From contig JAFWEX010000150.1 in the NCBI GenBank assembly GCA_017512705.1, positions 62,001-126,000 on the forward strand: 64,000 nt of DNA, in the 5' to 3' direction. This document shows positions 42,724-52,249 of this stretch, one piece after another. The notes beneath the pieces are model-generated. The model saw only the letters and a list, made by a program, of their open reading frames with translations. It was not told where the DNA came from and did no database searches. The DNA is from Paenibacillus sp. GTDB taxonomy: Bacteria > Bacillota > Bacilli > Paenibacillales > Paenibacillaceae. Made by a program: the position numbers and the translations under genes. Within the stretch, counting starts at the first letter, position 1. Each line of letters starts with the position of its first letter.

Positions 42724-43041
42724 TTATTCCGCCGGGTACGAACAGACGTAGTCAGTAACGCTGCGTATCACCAGTTTAAATGTAGATTTGGCAGGCACAT
42801 GAAACGTCGCTTGGCCTTGAATCTCTTGCCACTCTTCTTCACCAGGAAGCAATACTTTCAGGTCTCCGGACAGAATCTCCATGATCTCGCGGGAATCCGT
42901 ACCGAATTCATAGCTGCCTGGAAGCATGATACCGAGCGTCACTTTACTGCCATCCCCCAAAATAACCGTTCTACTGGTTACCTGACCATCATAGTAAATG
43001 TTGGCCTCTTTCACTACACTGACTTGATCCAATTGTGACAT
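42724..43041 (-). CDS. ppnP: Pyrimidine/purine nucleoside phosphorylase
   Basis: A 105-residue single-domain cupin-like protein of the PpnP (YaiE, DUF1255) family. The conserved run G-I-M-L-P-G-S-Y-E-F-G-T-D-S-R-E-I-M-E-I near 37-56 and the A-T-F-H-V-P-A-K-S-T-F near 78-88 are present. PpnP splits diverse nucleosides with phosphate, giving ribose-1-phosphate. Its position between pgi and tkt fits feeding pentose into the pentose phosphate pathway, though this is inference. The RBS is GGGGAGCGGG. Confidence 0.93.
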   Translation of the reverse strand: MSQLDQVSVVKEANIYYDGQVTSRTVILGDGSKVTLGIMLPGSYEFGTDSREIMEILSGDLKVLLPGEEEWQEIQGQATFHVPAKSTFKLVIRSVTDYVCSYPAE

Positions 43042-43130
43042 GTGTACCCGCTCCCCTGAAGGTTAATACAAAACAAAAGGCAACACAGACCCGGGCGGTC
43101 ATTCACCCTTGGCTCTGAGCGGAAATAACA

Positions 43131-43177
43131 ACTGTCATGGACCAGAACTGGACTAAAGCTGTTCCGGCCATGACAGT
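43131..43177 (-). terminator. Hairpin after tkt, probable terminator
   Basis: A 10-bp perfect stem (ACTGTCATGG, 43131-43140, with 43168-43177) plus inner CCGGAAC/CAGTTCTGG-like pairing. Leftward it is followed by TTGTTATTT, a poor U-tract. Confidence 0.55.
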
Positions 43178-43259
43178 ACTATTAAAGCAAAGCTCATTAC
43201 AAGTTGACTTGCATACAATGAAACGTAAAATCAAAGTCAACAAGAACTATTACGAACTA

Positions 43260-45302
43260 TTACAGTAATGCTTTTACGCGGCTAACTACATTATCCACCG
43301 TAAAGCCATATTCTTGGATTACACGGTCACCAGGCGCGGAAGCCCCGAAAGTGCTGATTCCGAGAATGTCACCTTGATCTCCAACGTATTTCTCCCAGCC
43401 CATTGGATAAGCCATTTCGATCGCAAGACGAGCTTTAACATCCGGCAGAAGCACGGACTCTTTGTAAGCTTTGTCTTGTTTCTCGAACAGATCCCAGCTT
43501 GGCATGCTAATTACACGAACTTGAATGCCTTGCTCAGCCAGTGCAGCTTGAGCTTTAACAGCCAGCTGTACTTCAGAACCTGTAGCAATAATTTGAGCAA
43601 CCGGTTTGCCATCCTTCGCATCAGATACAACATAAGCACCGCGTTTCACGTTCTCACGTGCACCTTCTACGGTTCCTTCAAGGATTGGCAGGTTTTGACG
43701 AGTCAACACCAGAGCAATCGGGTTTTGTTTATTTTCGATCGCATAAGCCCAAGCTGCTGAAGTTTCGTTACCGTCAGCCGGACGGATTACCGTCAGGTTA
43801 GGGATGATACGCAAGGATGCCAATTGCTCGATTGGTTCGTGTGTAGGGCCGTCTTCACCAACAGCGATACTATCGTGAGTCAGAACATAAGTAACTGGCA
43901 GATTCATCAATGCAGCAAGACGAACAGCCGGACGCAGGTAGTCGGTAAATACGAAGAACGTACCGCCGAATACTTTCACGCCGCTATGAAGTGCCATACC
44001 GTTCATCGCTCCAGCCATACCAAACTCACGGATACCGAAATAGATATTACGTCCGGAGTAGTCTTCTGGAGTGAAGTTTGTCAGGTTGTTCAGGTGAGTC
44101 ATTGTGGAGCTCTCCAGGTCAGCAGATCCGCCTGTCAATTGTGGCACGTTATGCGCCAAACCATTCAGAGCGTTACCGGATGCTACACGCGTAGACAATG
44201 CTTTGTCAGTTGCTGCATATTTCGGCAGGTCACGATCCCAACCTTCTGGAAGGTCGCCATTGATTGCAGTTTCGAACTGAGCAGCCAGTTCAGGGTATGC
44301 TTTTTTGTACTCGGCGAATTTCTCATCCCAAGCTTTGTTAGCAGCAATACCACGCTCTTTCACTTGAGCAAAGTGATCGCGTACTTCAGCTGGTACGTGG
44401 AAGTCCTCTTCGTACACCCATTTGTAGTATTCTTTGGTCAGTTTAGCTTCTTCTGCACCCAGTGGAGATCCGTGAGTACCGCCGTGACCGCCTTTACCTT
44501 GTTTGTTCGGGCTACCGTAACCGATAACAGTTTTCACTTCGATCAATGTAGGACGTGCAGTGTCCGCTTGAGCTTCTTTGATTGCTTTTTCAATTGCAGG
44601 CAGATCGTTACCGTCTTCAACGCGAAGCACTTGCCAGCCATACGCATCAAAGCGTTTCGCAATGCTTTCGGAAGAAGAAAGATCCAGTTTACCGTCCAGC
44701 GTAATGTCGTTGGAGTCAAACAGCATGATCAATTTACCAAGGCCCAAACGTCCAGCCAGGGAAGCTGACTCATGAGATACGCCTTCCATCAAGTCACCAT
44801 CACCACAGATGGCATACGTATAGTGATCAACAACGTTGAAGTTGTCTTTGTTGTAAGTTGCGCCCAATTGAGCTTCGGCCATCGCCATACCCACTGCCAT
44901 AGCAATACCTTGACCCAGTGGTCCAGTCGTTGCATCAACACCAGCTGTATGTCCGAATTCCGGGTGACCTGGAGTTTTGCTCCCCCATTGGCGGAATTGT
45001 TTCAATTCTTCCATCGGAAGATCATAGCCGCTCAGGTGCAGCAAGCTATACAGAAGCATGGAACCATGTCCTGCGGACAGCACAAAGCGGTCCCGGTTAA
45101 TCCAAGTCGGGTGGTCCGGGTTATGAGTCATCGTTTTTGCAAAAAGCTGGTACCCCATCGGAGCGGAGCCCATCGGCATGCCCGGGTGTCCGGAGTTAGC
45201 CTTCTCAATTGCATCAATCGCCAAAGTACGTACGGTTGTAATCGACAGGTTGTCAATTGTGTTGTTCTCGTCCTTTTGAATCGCTTCGTTCTTGTCAGTC
45301 AT
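43260..45302 (-). CDS. tkt: Transketolase
   Basis: A 680-residue thiamine diphosphate enzyme. It moves two-carbon units between sugar phosphates. The N-terminal TPP domain has [14 protein letters not shown] near 35-48, G-P-L-G-Q-G-I-A near 127-134 and the TPP motif [12 protein letters not shown] near 169-180. The central and C-terminal domains follow ([28 protein letters not shown]). The first 20 residues ([12 protein letters not shown]) are an extra acidic leader compared with Bacillus Tkt. AGGAGGACAAACC precedes the ATG. The upstream region has a weak TTATTG-17-TATGAT promoter-like pair. Confidence 0.97.
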   Translation of the reverse strand: MTDKNEAIQKDENNTIDNLSITTVRTLAIDAIEKANSGHPGMPMGSAPMGYQLFAKTMTHNPDHPTWINRDRFVLSAGHGSMLLYSLLHLSGYDLPMEELKQFRQWGSKTPGHPEFGHTAGVDATTGPLGQGIAMAVGMAMAEAQLGATYNKDNFNVVDHYTYAICGDGDLMEGVSHESASLAGRLGLGKLIMLFDSNDITLDGKLDLSSSESIAKRFDAYGWQVLRVEDGNDLPAIEKAIKEAQADTARPTLIEVKTVIGYGSPNKQGKGGHGGTHGSPLGAEEAKLTKEYYKWVYEEDFHVPAEVRDHFAQVKERGIAANKAWDEKFAEYKKAYPELAAQFETAINGDLPEGWDRDLPKYAATDKALSTRVASGNALNGLAHNVPQLTGGSADLESSTMTHLNNLTNFTPEDYSGRNIYFGIREFGMAGAMNGMALHSGVKVFGGTFFVFTDYLRPAVRLAALMNLPVTYVLTHDSIAVGEDGPTHEPIEQLASLRIIPNLTVIRPADGNETSAAWAYAIENKQNPIALVLTRQNLPILEGTVEGARENVKRGAYVVSDAKDGKPVAQIIATGSEVQLAVKAQAALAEQGIQVRVISMPSWDLFEKQDKAYKESVLLPDVKARLAIEMAYPMGWEKYVGDQGDILGISTFGASAPGDRVIQEYGFTVDNVVSRVKALL

Positions 45303-45573
45303 GGTTTGTCCTCCTCATGTCTTTAGATAAGTCGGGTGCGCAAGCGAATCCCTCTCATCATACAAGCAAACCGCATAAACAATAAGTAAATCCGCTTGAA
45401 TGTTTCATTTTGACTTATTCACTTTTGTATTGTATCACTTGGAGTGAAGCTTTTCCATAACCTTCTTTTAGAAAGTTACGGAAAATGCAGCTGATCAAAT
45501 GTTGAATCTTGCTAATCCATCGGATGAAGTATAACCTTTAAGCCAAAAACCATACACCCAAGGAGGAATTAAT

Positions 45574-46050
45574 ATGCCTCATTCAAAGCGACACCCGTCT
45601 AGTTCTTTAAAAACATCATTACCCTTGTTATCAGGAATCATAACTGGAATGGTTACGGGTGTTTTTCTTGGTTTCTTTCTCAAATCCGTTCAGGCGCTGA
45701 GTGGTGAGAAGGTGTACACCTTGTTATTAAACATTGATTTTGTGCCAGGACTACCTGCTCACTTACCGGAATGGTTTGAATTTTCCCTGCATCTCGCTGT
45801 TTCTATTGTCATTGGCATCTTCTATATTTGGTGGATCAAGCGTTCAGGTCGTCCGATCATCCGAGGAATAATACTGGGTGCTGTCTCTTCCCTATTGTAC
45901 ATCCCCTTAGCCCCGTTATCCCCACGTGTGCCTGACTTCAATGACACTGGAGCGATCTTATATTGGATTGCAGGTCATCTGTTATTTGGTACATTGCTTG
46001 GTATGTGCGGAAAATATGTACTCGCTAAAAAGCGACCCCCAGTTCAATGA
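45574..46050 (+). CDS. Hypothetical membrane protein
   Basis: A 158-residue protein with four predicted membrane helices (about 15-37, 66-87, 93-112 and 126-148). It has a short basic N terminus (H-S-K-R-H-P-S-S-S-L-K) and a conserved-looking loop, Y-I-P-L-A-P-L-S-P-R-V-P, between helices 3 and 4. I do not recognise the family. AAGGAGGAATTAAT precedes the ATG, a very strong RBS. The last codons overlap a terminator hairpin. It faces purU convergently and is divergent from tkt. Confidence 0.8.
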   Translation: MPHSKRHPSSSLKTSLPLLSGIITGMVTGVFLGFFLKSVQALSGEKVYTLLLNIDFVPGLPAHLPEWFEFSLHLAVSIVIGIFYIWWIKRSGRPIIRGIILGAVSSLLYIPLAPLSPRVPDFNDTGAILYWIAGHLLFGTLLGMCGKYVLAKKRPPVQ

Positions 46051-46068
46051 TGAACTGAGGGCCGCTCC
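46030..46068. terminator. Intrinsic terminator between convergent genes
   Basis: AGCG-CCC-CAGTTCA and TGAACTG-GGG-CGCT (with two small mismatches) surround a short loop, overlapping the last codons of the membrane protein gene. Confidence 0.7.
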
Positions 46069-46133
46069 GCTTAATTATCTATCTTTCGCTTACAAGGTTA
46101 CGAATCAACCTTGCACAGTGTTAAAGTACAAGA

Positions 46134-47027
46134 TTAAAATACAACCGTTTTGTTTTCATGTACAAGAATACGATCCTCTACATGCCATTTGACCGCCCGT
46201 GCAAGTACAACACGCTCAATCGTACGACCAATACGTTTCAATTCAGTTACATCATCCCTGTGACTTACACGCTGAACGTCTTGTTCAATAATCGGACCGC
46301 CATCCAGCTCTTCTGTTACATAGTGGGCAGTTGCTCCGATGATTTTGACACCACGGTTATACGCCTGTGCATAGGGCTTTCCACCAACAAAAGCTGGCAG
46401 GAACGAGTGATGAATATTGATAATGCGGTTGTGATAATGCTCGATAAACATTGGAGAAATAATCTGCATATAACGTGCAAGAATGATTACATCTACATCA
46501 TTTCCAATGACTTCTAATTGGCGTTGTTCTGCCTCTTTCTTCGTATCCGCTGTAACCGGGATATGATGGTAAGGAATGCCAAATGATTCCACATAGTCCT
46601 TCATGTCCAAATGGTTGCTGACCACAAGCGCAATATCTGCATCCAGATCACCGGCTTGCCATTGCCATAGTAGCTCTACCAGACAGTGATCCTCTTTTGA
46701 GACAAAAATAGCCAGTCTTTTCTTGCGGCTAACCGCGGTCAGAGACCATTCCATCTTGAATCTTGCCGCTACTTCGGCAAAGTCGGTTTCCAGTTTCGTC
46801 AAATTATCCTGCAGTTGTGCAAGATCGAATTCAATTCGCATAAAGAACATACCGCCAGCAGGGTCCATCGTATACTGGTCAGATTGTACAATGTTAGCAC
46901 CATGCTGGTGCAAAAAGTGTGATACGGCAGCTACAATCCCTGGACCATCTGGACAGGAAATAAGCATTCGTGCTCGATTGGCACGGTTTTGATTGTCAGG
47001 TCGTACTTGTTTAGCATGAATCTCCAT
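46134..47027 (-). CDS. purU: Formyltetrahydrofolate deformylase
   Basis: A 297-residue enzyme. It hydrolyses 10-formyltetrahydrofolate to tetrahydrofolate and formate. The N-terminal ACT domain (about 18-95) begins R-M-L-I-S-C-P-D-G-P-G-I-V-A-A-V-S. The C-terminal formyltransferase-like domain has the catalytic asparagine/histidine segment I-I-N-I-H-H-S-F-L-P-A-F-V-G-G-K-P-Y near 216-233 and a later Asp in L-D-G-G-P-I-I-E-Q-D. The RBS is AAGGAGGAAG, 10 bases before ATG. Two genes on this strand (nfo, purU) are close enough to be read together. Confidence 0.95.
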   Translation of the reverse strand: MEIHAKQVRPDNQNRANRARMLISCPDGPGIVAAVSHFLHQHGANIVQSDQYTMDPAGGMFFMRIEFDLAQLQDNLTKLETDFAEVAARFKMEWSLTAVSRKKRLAIFVSKEDHCLVELLWQWQAGDLDADIALVVSNHLDMKDYVESFGIPYHHIPVTADTKKEAEQRQLEVIGNDVDVIILARYMQIISPMFIEHYHNRIINIHHSFLPAFVGGKPYAQAYNRGVKIIGATAHYVTEELDGGPIIEQDVQRVSHRDDVTELKRIGRTIERVVLARAVKWHVEDRILVHENKTVVF

Positions 47028-47094
47028 CGGGTTAATCTTCCTCCTTCAAAATAAACAATCATACAGGGATTATATCAGGCAAGACTTGCAGGGA

Positions 47095-48201
47095 TTACCC
47101 TGCAAGCCATGCAATCAAGCGATGGTTCACTTGTTCTTCATTCAGATGTGGAAATAGTGCTGCTTCCGTCACCATGTCATATAACCGTTCTAGCGGTTCA
47201 CGTGGATCAGCCTTTTTGGCTTTCGCATCATTTTTGAGCAGAGTCCACACATCAAGTACATAGGCGCGAGAAGCCAGTTCTTTACCTTTGAAGAAATGCT
47301 GCAGCTGCTCAACCTCATTCAGAAACTCCTGGCCGAAACGACCTTCTACGTCTCCGCGGAGCAATGCAATCTCGATTTCATACATTGGACGCTGTGTCTT
47401 CGCATCTTTACCAATCCATGGTGTCTCTAAAATGAACGGGCGATTGTGCAATTTTTCATGGTTTACAATACGATTGATCGCTTCAAAACCGATCCAGCCC
47501 GATCCAATAGGTGTATGACGGTCCTTGCGTGCACCTGCAGCATTCTTACTATCATTGATGTGCATAACAGCAATTCGATCAAGTCCCACCGTGCGGTCGA
47601 ATTGATCCAGCACACCGTCCAGATCATTGACAATGTCATAGCCGGCATCATGAATGTGACAAGTATCCATACAAACGGTCAGGCGCTCGTTGTGTGTCAC
47701 TTTATCGATTATTTGAGCAAGTTCCTCAAAGCTGCGCCCCATTTCGGTTCCTTTACCAGCCATGGTCTCCAGCGCGATGTTCACATCCGTCTCCTGAACG
47801 CCATCCAACACTTCATTCAGTCCTTGTGCGATGCGTTCAATACCGTAATGAGCATCTTTGTCTGTGAATGCACCAGGATGCAGTACAATATTTTTCACAC
47901 CAATGGCATGGGTACGGCGAATTTCTTCTTGAAGAAAATCCACAGCCAGTCTATACGTGTTGTCCTTGTATGAACCCAAATTAATGATATAGGGAGCGTG
48001 GACAACAATTTCCTCGATGCCGCCTGCCTGCATCGCCAGTTTACCTTCCTCGATGAACATCGATTCAATAGGCTTACGGCGGGTATTCTGCGGTGCACCC
48101 GTATATATCATAAACGAACTAGAACCGTACGAAGACGCTTCTTTCGTTGCACTCAGTAATCCCTTGTCCGAAAAGGACACGTGGGAGCCGATTTTCAGCA
48201 T
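47095..48201 (-). CDS. nfo: Endonuclease IV with C-terminal extension
   Basis: A 368-residue AP endonuclease. It cuts 5' of abasic sites in base excision repair. The TIM-barrel zinc ligands are in [47 protein letters not shown] and the later D-R-H-T-P-I-G-S-G, all present. The protein is about 70-80 residues longer than usual bacterial Nfo. The additional C-terminal tail is helical and charged ([12 protein letters not shown] ... R-L-I-A-W-L-A-G). The start ATG 48201 has GGGGG seven bases before it. Confidence 0.93.
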   Translation of the reverse strand: MLKIGSHVSFSDKGLLSATKEASSYGSSSFMIYTGAPQNTRRKPIESMFIEEGKLAMQAGGIEEIVVHAPYIINLGSYKDNTYRLAVDFLQEEIRRTHAIGVKNIVLHPGAFTDKDAHYGIERIAQGLNEVLDGVQETDVNIALETMAGKGTEMGRSFEELAQIIDKVTHNERLTVCMDTCHIHDAGYDIVNDLDGVLDQFDRTVGLDRIAVMHINDSKNAAGARKDRHTPIGSGWIGFEAINRIVNHEKLHNRPFILETPWIGKDAKTQRPMYEIEIALLRGDVEGRFGQEFLNEVEQLQHFFKGKELASRAYVLDVWTLLKNDAKAKKADPREPLERLYDMVTEAALFPHLNEEQVNHRLIAWLAG

Positions 48202-48367
48202 CATTCATCCCCCTTATTCTGAATTATCCCTTATCATAACGCGATTATCGAAATAAATCTAGAAATGCGCTATAATTCGGATGAGAGGCTATTTTTTACA
48301 ATTGCATACACAACATAGATAGCGCTTTCTTTTGCTGAGTAAAATTAATGAACGAGGTGATTCCGCA

Positions 48368-48835
48368 ATGATTGCTAATGCCTACACCCACTTTTTAACC
48401 AACAGTACCCCCAGTAACTGGTTTATGAATACGATCGCATTTTGGACGCTTGTACTGCTTGGAAGCATGTGCATAGGTGGTTTTTTTATGATGCGCAAAT
48501 TCCTCAAAGTGCTGCCCAAAGCAGACGGTAAATCGAAGCTGGATTGGCAAAATTATTGGGTAGAGACAAGCAGACACTTATGGACAGATGAAGCCAAGGC
48601 TTTCCTTGATCAGCTTGTCGAGCCTGTACCAGGCCCTTTTCGCGACATCGCAAAACATTCTATCGCAGCAGAGATCGGTAAAATTGCTGTGGAGGATTGT
48701 GCAACCGAAGTGTCAAGAGATCATTGCATTAAAGGTTATATCATCGCAACACCCAAACGGGACAACAAATTTTTAGTTAAATTTTTGGAGAAAAATAAAA
48801 TCGACTACACTCCCTACCGTCACTTAATGAAATAA
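48368..48835 (+). CDS. DUF2621-like membrane-anchored protein
   Basis: A 155-residue protein with one hydrophobic segment near 19-41 (F-W-T-L-V-L-L-G-S-M-C-I-G-G-F-F-M-M), then a cytoplasmic-looking basic/acidic domain. Segments D-G-K-S-K-L-D-W-Q-N-Y-W-V-E, I-A-A-E-I-G-K-I-A and G-Y-I-I-A-T-P-K-R-D-N-K-F-L recall the Bacillus YneK/DUF2621 family. Function is unknown. The start ATG 48368 has GAGGTGA eight bases before it. An earlier ATG at 48332 lacks one. It is monocistronic. Confidence 0.75.
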   Translation: MIANAYTHFLTNSTPSNWFMNTIAFWTLVLLGSMCIGGFFMMRKFLKVLPKADGKSKLDWQNYWVETSRHLWTDEAKAFLDQLVEPVPGPFRDIAKHSIAAEIGKIAVEDCATEVSRDHCIKGYIIATPKRDNKFLVKFLEKNKIDYTPYRHLMK

Positions 48836-48998
48836 TAACGTAGGGACAGGTTGAAAAATAAAGCAAGACCAGATCGTTATACTTGACACTAATCTGGTTA
48901 AATGAATTACACAGATTAGCTCCGCTTGGTAAGGCTTGTTCACTCGTTCAAAACTTACCTTGTGGGGCTTTTTGACTTATGTAGAGAGGATGTTCAAT

Positions 48999-49910
48999 AT
49001 GAAGATTGCCATTTGCGGGGGGACCGGATTTGTAGGCGGAGCGATTGTGGATTACTGGTTAGAAGCGGGACATCATGTGAAAGTAATCACTCGCAAGCTT
49101 CCTGACATGCATAATCCGAGTACAAACCTTACATATATTTCTTGGGAACAGCTTGAAGAAATGCCACATGAACTGGAAGGCTTGGATGCCTTGGTGAACC
49201 TTGCAGGTGAGACACTTAACCAACGGTGGACAACCAAGGCCAAGCATGAAATTGTGGAATCCAGAGTCACAACCGTTGCACGAGTTGCTAGGCTGGTAGA
49301 AACTCTGAAGCAAAAGCCTGAAGTGGTCGTTCAGGCTTCGGCTATGGCGATCTATGGAACTTCCCCTGATGAAACTTTTGATGAGAACAGTCCGCAAAGG
49401 GCTATGAACTTCCCTTCACGCGTCTCTGAACAATGGGAAAATGCTGCTGATGCCATCCAGGGTGTCCGACTGGTCAAAATTCGGGTGAGTCTCGTTTTGG
49501 GACATAAGAAAGGGGCATTCCCGTTGATGAAACTGCCATATATGCTGGGGTTTGGCGGCAAGATCGGCAACGGCAAGCAGTGGACCAGCTGGATTCACAT
49601 TATGGATATCGTTCGGTTGATCGACTTTACCATTCACAACAAAGAAATCTCTGGCCCTGTTAACGCTTCTTCTCCTCACCCCGTAACCAATGATGAATTC
49701 GGTCGTACAATAGGCAAAGTCTATCACCGTCCTCACTGGTTCCCCGTGCCCGGTTTCTTGATCAAAACCATTGTTGGTGAGCTGTCTGTTGTCCTGCTGC
49801 AAGGACAGCGTGTCATTCCGCAAAAGGCACTGGACCATGGCTTTCAGTTCACCTTTCCAACACTGACTCAAGCATTGGAAGATCTGAAGCATCGAGGCTT
49901 GTCCGATTAA
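48999..49910 (+). CDS. TIGR01777-type NAD-dependent epimerase/dehydratase
   Basis: A 303-residue extended-SDR protein. The nucleotide motif G-G-T-G-F-V-G-G lies at residues 7-14. L-V-N-L-A-G-E, Q-A-S-A-M-A-I-Y-G and S-L-V-L-G-H-K-K-G-A-F-P-L-M follow. The end half has W-T-S-W-I-H-I-M-D-I-V-R and G-P-V-N-A-S-S-P-H-P-V-T, the family (YfcH/SulA) signatures. Substrate unknown. The ATG at 48999 follows GAGAGGATG. The longer frame to 48936 has no RBS. It is convergent with the pilus operon, with no clear terminator between. Confidence 0.9.
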   Translation: MKIAICGGTGFVGGAIVDYWLEAGHHVKVITRKLPDMHNPSTNLTYISWEQLEEMPHELEGLDALVNLAGETLNQRWTTKAKHEIVESRVTTVARVARLVETLKQKPEVVVQASAMAIYGTSPDETFDENSPQRAMNFPSRVSEQWENAADAIQGVRLVKIRVSLVLGHKKGAFPLMKLPYMLGFGGKIGNGKQWTSWIHIMDIVRLIDFTIHNKEISGPVNASSPHPVTNDEFGRTIGKVYHRPHWFPVPGFLIKTIVGELSVVLLQGQRVIPQKALDHGFQFTFPTLTQALEDLKHRGLSD

Positions 49911-49933
49911 AATTATGTTATCCGTAAGCACAT

Positions 49934-51709
49934 TTAACCTGCCACTCGATAAACATAGACCGTTTCAGCCAGAATAAATATATCTCCATCCGTCAATGGA
50001 TACTCCTTGTAGGGGGCAAGCAGTTGACCCTGAAGTATCGTTCCATTGACGGAACCCAAATCCTTGATAACATAGCCGGATTGACTTCGGCTCAATTCTA
50101 CATGAGCACGGGATATGCCTGTTGAACGATCTACACATTGGACCATATCTTCGGCTCTTCCAATGACAAAAGATGTTCCCTTCAAATCTACACGTTCACT
50201 CCGTTCACCTTTTTTAAGCGTTCGTTCTAGATAATAGGATTTGACTGCGGGGTTTATATTGGCTATGCCGGATGCTGCCAGTTGTTGCAGATTCACTGTT
50301 GCATCCACAGTCGGAGTGGCGCTTTCCAGCCCAGAAGAACCAGCGTACTCTCCACTTTGTCTCTGTAAAGTCAGAGGGTTATACATTACTTCTGGCGCGG
50401 CACCCATAGTTGTTATGTCAGAAGCACTCATAGTGTTAAGGTTTGAGAGACGAGAGGCTATACGGTTTTCATCAACCGAACCTGCCTGTAAAGATTCGTT
50501 GTACGGCTCCTTCACTCCTCCAGATTTGTCTGTCGTATTCCAGCGCCAACTCTCTTGAAACATTTCCTCTTCAACCTTTGCCTGTTTGTTTTTTTTACTT
50601 CCTGAGAATGATAAAGTGAAGCGTTTGCGATCCCCAGATTCACTCCGAGAACCACTTTCTTTCTTCCCGCTCTTCCCTATCCAGCCTACAGCTACAATCA
50701 GTCCCACACTTAGCAAAATAGACAGGATCATGACATTACGACCTGGCTGTTCCATGTAGATAAATCTCCATACTAGTGCGATTGCGACCATACAACCGAG
50801 CCATAGGTATGTAGTACGCGATGAACTTGACGCTGAACTGTCTTCTTCAATATCCATATCTTCCTGTGCTGCCGACTTGGCAAAAGGAACCTGTGTCTGT
50901 GCAGAGTTCTGTTTCTGAAATGTGTAGTTAGGGCTACCCGATGAAGGTTGCTCTTTTGTTCGCCTGTGTAAAAAAGAATTCATATTGGGGTCATTGTCTC
51001 GGACCTCTACATCTGGCTTGATCAATGACGGACGTAGAGGTGAATCCGGTTGCCCTGTATTTGATTTTGATGTATTAAAATTGAAGCCAATCTCGTTCCC
51101 CTCTTCTATTGGCTGGTTGAACGGCCGAGCGGAACTGCCAGCGGACAATTCAAGCAAAAGCTCACGCAACTTCTGAATATCCCATCGCTCATCATCACAG
51201 AGTTGCAGCACCCGTTGTATGCCCTCGCCTTGCAATTCTTGTACATGAGCCATTAATCTGATGACCAAGTCACGGAATAACTGCGGGGTTTGATCCTTCT
51301 GTCCGGTGTTCATCATCGGCACATAAACTAAACCTAGCTCTCCCTGCTCCATTGACCCCTGAATAAATACGTAATCCTCCTGAATCCAAAAATTCTGCGG
51401 CTCTAACATATATTGCCTACACTCCACAAGAACATCTGCCAATTGAAACAAAAGATGATACAGAACATGCAGGCTGATATGTCCAGACTTTAACATCTGG
51501 GATAGCATTTTATAACCTGAGATGTCATACTGCAACGTTACATTCTGATCAATCTCCCGCGTATGTAAAGGTAAAATATGTGGAATCTGATTGGAAAATA
51601 ACATACCAATCTGCACTTTGTTAAGCTCTTCCATACGAAGCCCGTCTGCTTTTTCTAAAATCATAAAAGCTCCGCCATTCCGCACGAAATCTCTCGTTAA
51701 TCCGTACAT
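49934..51709 (-). CDS. DUF6382/FHA domain protein of the Tad cluster
   Basis: A 591-residue protein. The N-terminal 200 residues (Y-G-L-T-R-D-F-V-R-N-G-G-A-F-M-I-L-E-K) resemble the DUF6382 domain. A disordered Ser/Pro/Gln linker is followed by two membrane helices (about 298-317 and 323-345). A second linker leads to an FHA domain near the C terminus with G-R-A-E-D, R-S-T-G-I-S-R-A-H-V-E-L, L-G-S-V-N-G-T. FHA domains bind phosphothreonine peptides, so the protein may link Ser/Thr kinase signalling to pilus assembly. It is the last gene of the operon. The start ATG 51709 has GAGGAG five bases before it. Confidence 0.86.
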   Translation of the reverse strand: MYGLTRDFVRNGGAFMILEKADGLRMEELNKVQIGMLFSNQIPHILPLHTREIDQNVTLQYDISGYKMLSQMLKSGHISLHVLYHLLFQLADVLVECRQYMLEPQNFWIQEDYVFIQGSMEQGELGLVYVPMMNTGQKDQTPQLFRDLVIRLMAHVQELQGEGIQRVLQLCDDERWDIQKLRELLLELSAGSSARPFNQPIEEGNEIGFNFNTSKSNTGQPDSPLRPSLIKPDVEVRDNDPNMNSFLHRRTKEQPSSGSPNYTFQKQNSAQTQVPFAKSAAQEDMDIEEDSSASSSSRTTYLWLGCMVAIALVWRFIYMEQPGRNVMILSILLSVGLIVAVGWIGKSGKKESGSRSESGDRKRFTLSFSGSKKNKQAKVEEEMFQESWRWNTTDKSGGVKEPYNESLQAGSVDENRIASRLSNLNTMSASDITTMGAAPEVMYNPLTLQRQSGEYAGSSGLESATPTVDATVNLQQLAASGIANINPAVKSYYLERTLKKGERSERVDLKGTSFVIGRAEDMVQCVDRSTGISRAHVELSRSQSGYVIKDLGSVNGTILQGQLLAPYKEYPLTDGDIFILAETVYVYRVAG

Positions 51710-51727
51710 GTCGCTCCTCACTTTCTA

Positions 51728-52234
51728 TTATACCGTCACATATATCCATGAACTAACGAAGCCTGGCAGCACCGCCAGCATAAACGGAAATTTTAATGTT
51801 TTCTCGTGACTTACAAGTTTGAGAGAACCTAGTTTAAAGAAACTTAGTAGATTAAATGCCATTGTCCGTACTCGCTTCGCCGCATCTCTACGAAACAAGA
51901 GGATCACTAAACCAATCAAACCAGCATACAAGATCGAGTACACAATAACGTGTATACCAAATGTAAATCCTGTCCATGCACCGATCCCCCCAAACAATTT
52001 CACATCTCCTGCACCGACTGCACCAATGACATACATTAAAAACAACATACCGAAACCCGCAGCAAATCCGGCTAAGGAAAATAGCACACCTTGCCATCCT
52101 CCCCAAATGAAATGGGCAGCTACACCTATTGCCGTTACAGGCAGAGTTAGCCAATTAGGAATCTTCATTGAGCGTATGTCAGTTATGAACGCTGCCAGAA
52201 GATATGCACCACAGATTATGTAAAACCATCCCAC
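51728..52234 (-). CDS. tadV: A24-family prepilin peptidase, TadV/CpaA type
   Basis: A 168-residue membrane aspartic peptidase of about five helices. The two catalytic aspartates are in I-T-D-I-R-S-M-K-I-P-N near the start and G-A-G-D-V-K-L-F-G-G-I-G near 80-91, the usual GxGD-type site. It lacks the methylase domain of PilD, as typical for TadV. It should cleave the Flp-type prepilin and TadE-like pseudopilins encoded upstream. A GTG at 52234 with AGGTGAT before it is preferred over the GTG at 52243. It overlaps the RBS with the previous stop. Confidence 0.92.
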   Translation of the reverse strand: MGWFYIICGAYLLAAFITDIRSMKIPNWLTLPVTAIGVAAHFIWGGWQGVLFSLAGFAAGFGMLFLMYVIGAVGAGDVKLFGGIGAWTGFTFGIHVIVYSILYAGLIGLVILLFRRDAAKRVRTMAFNLLSFFKLGSLKLVSHEKTLKFPFMLAVLPGFVSSWIYVTV

Positions 52235-52249
52235 CGAGATCACCTCTCC

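Noticed and set aside
43824-44768. Rightward ORF of 314 codons opposite tkt
   Set aside because: Antisense frame of transketolase with unnatural composition. No start signals.
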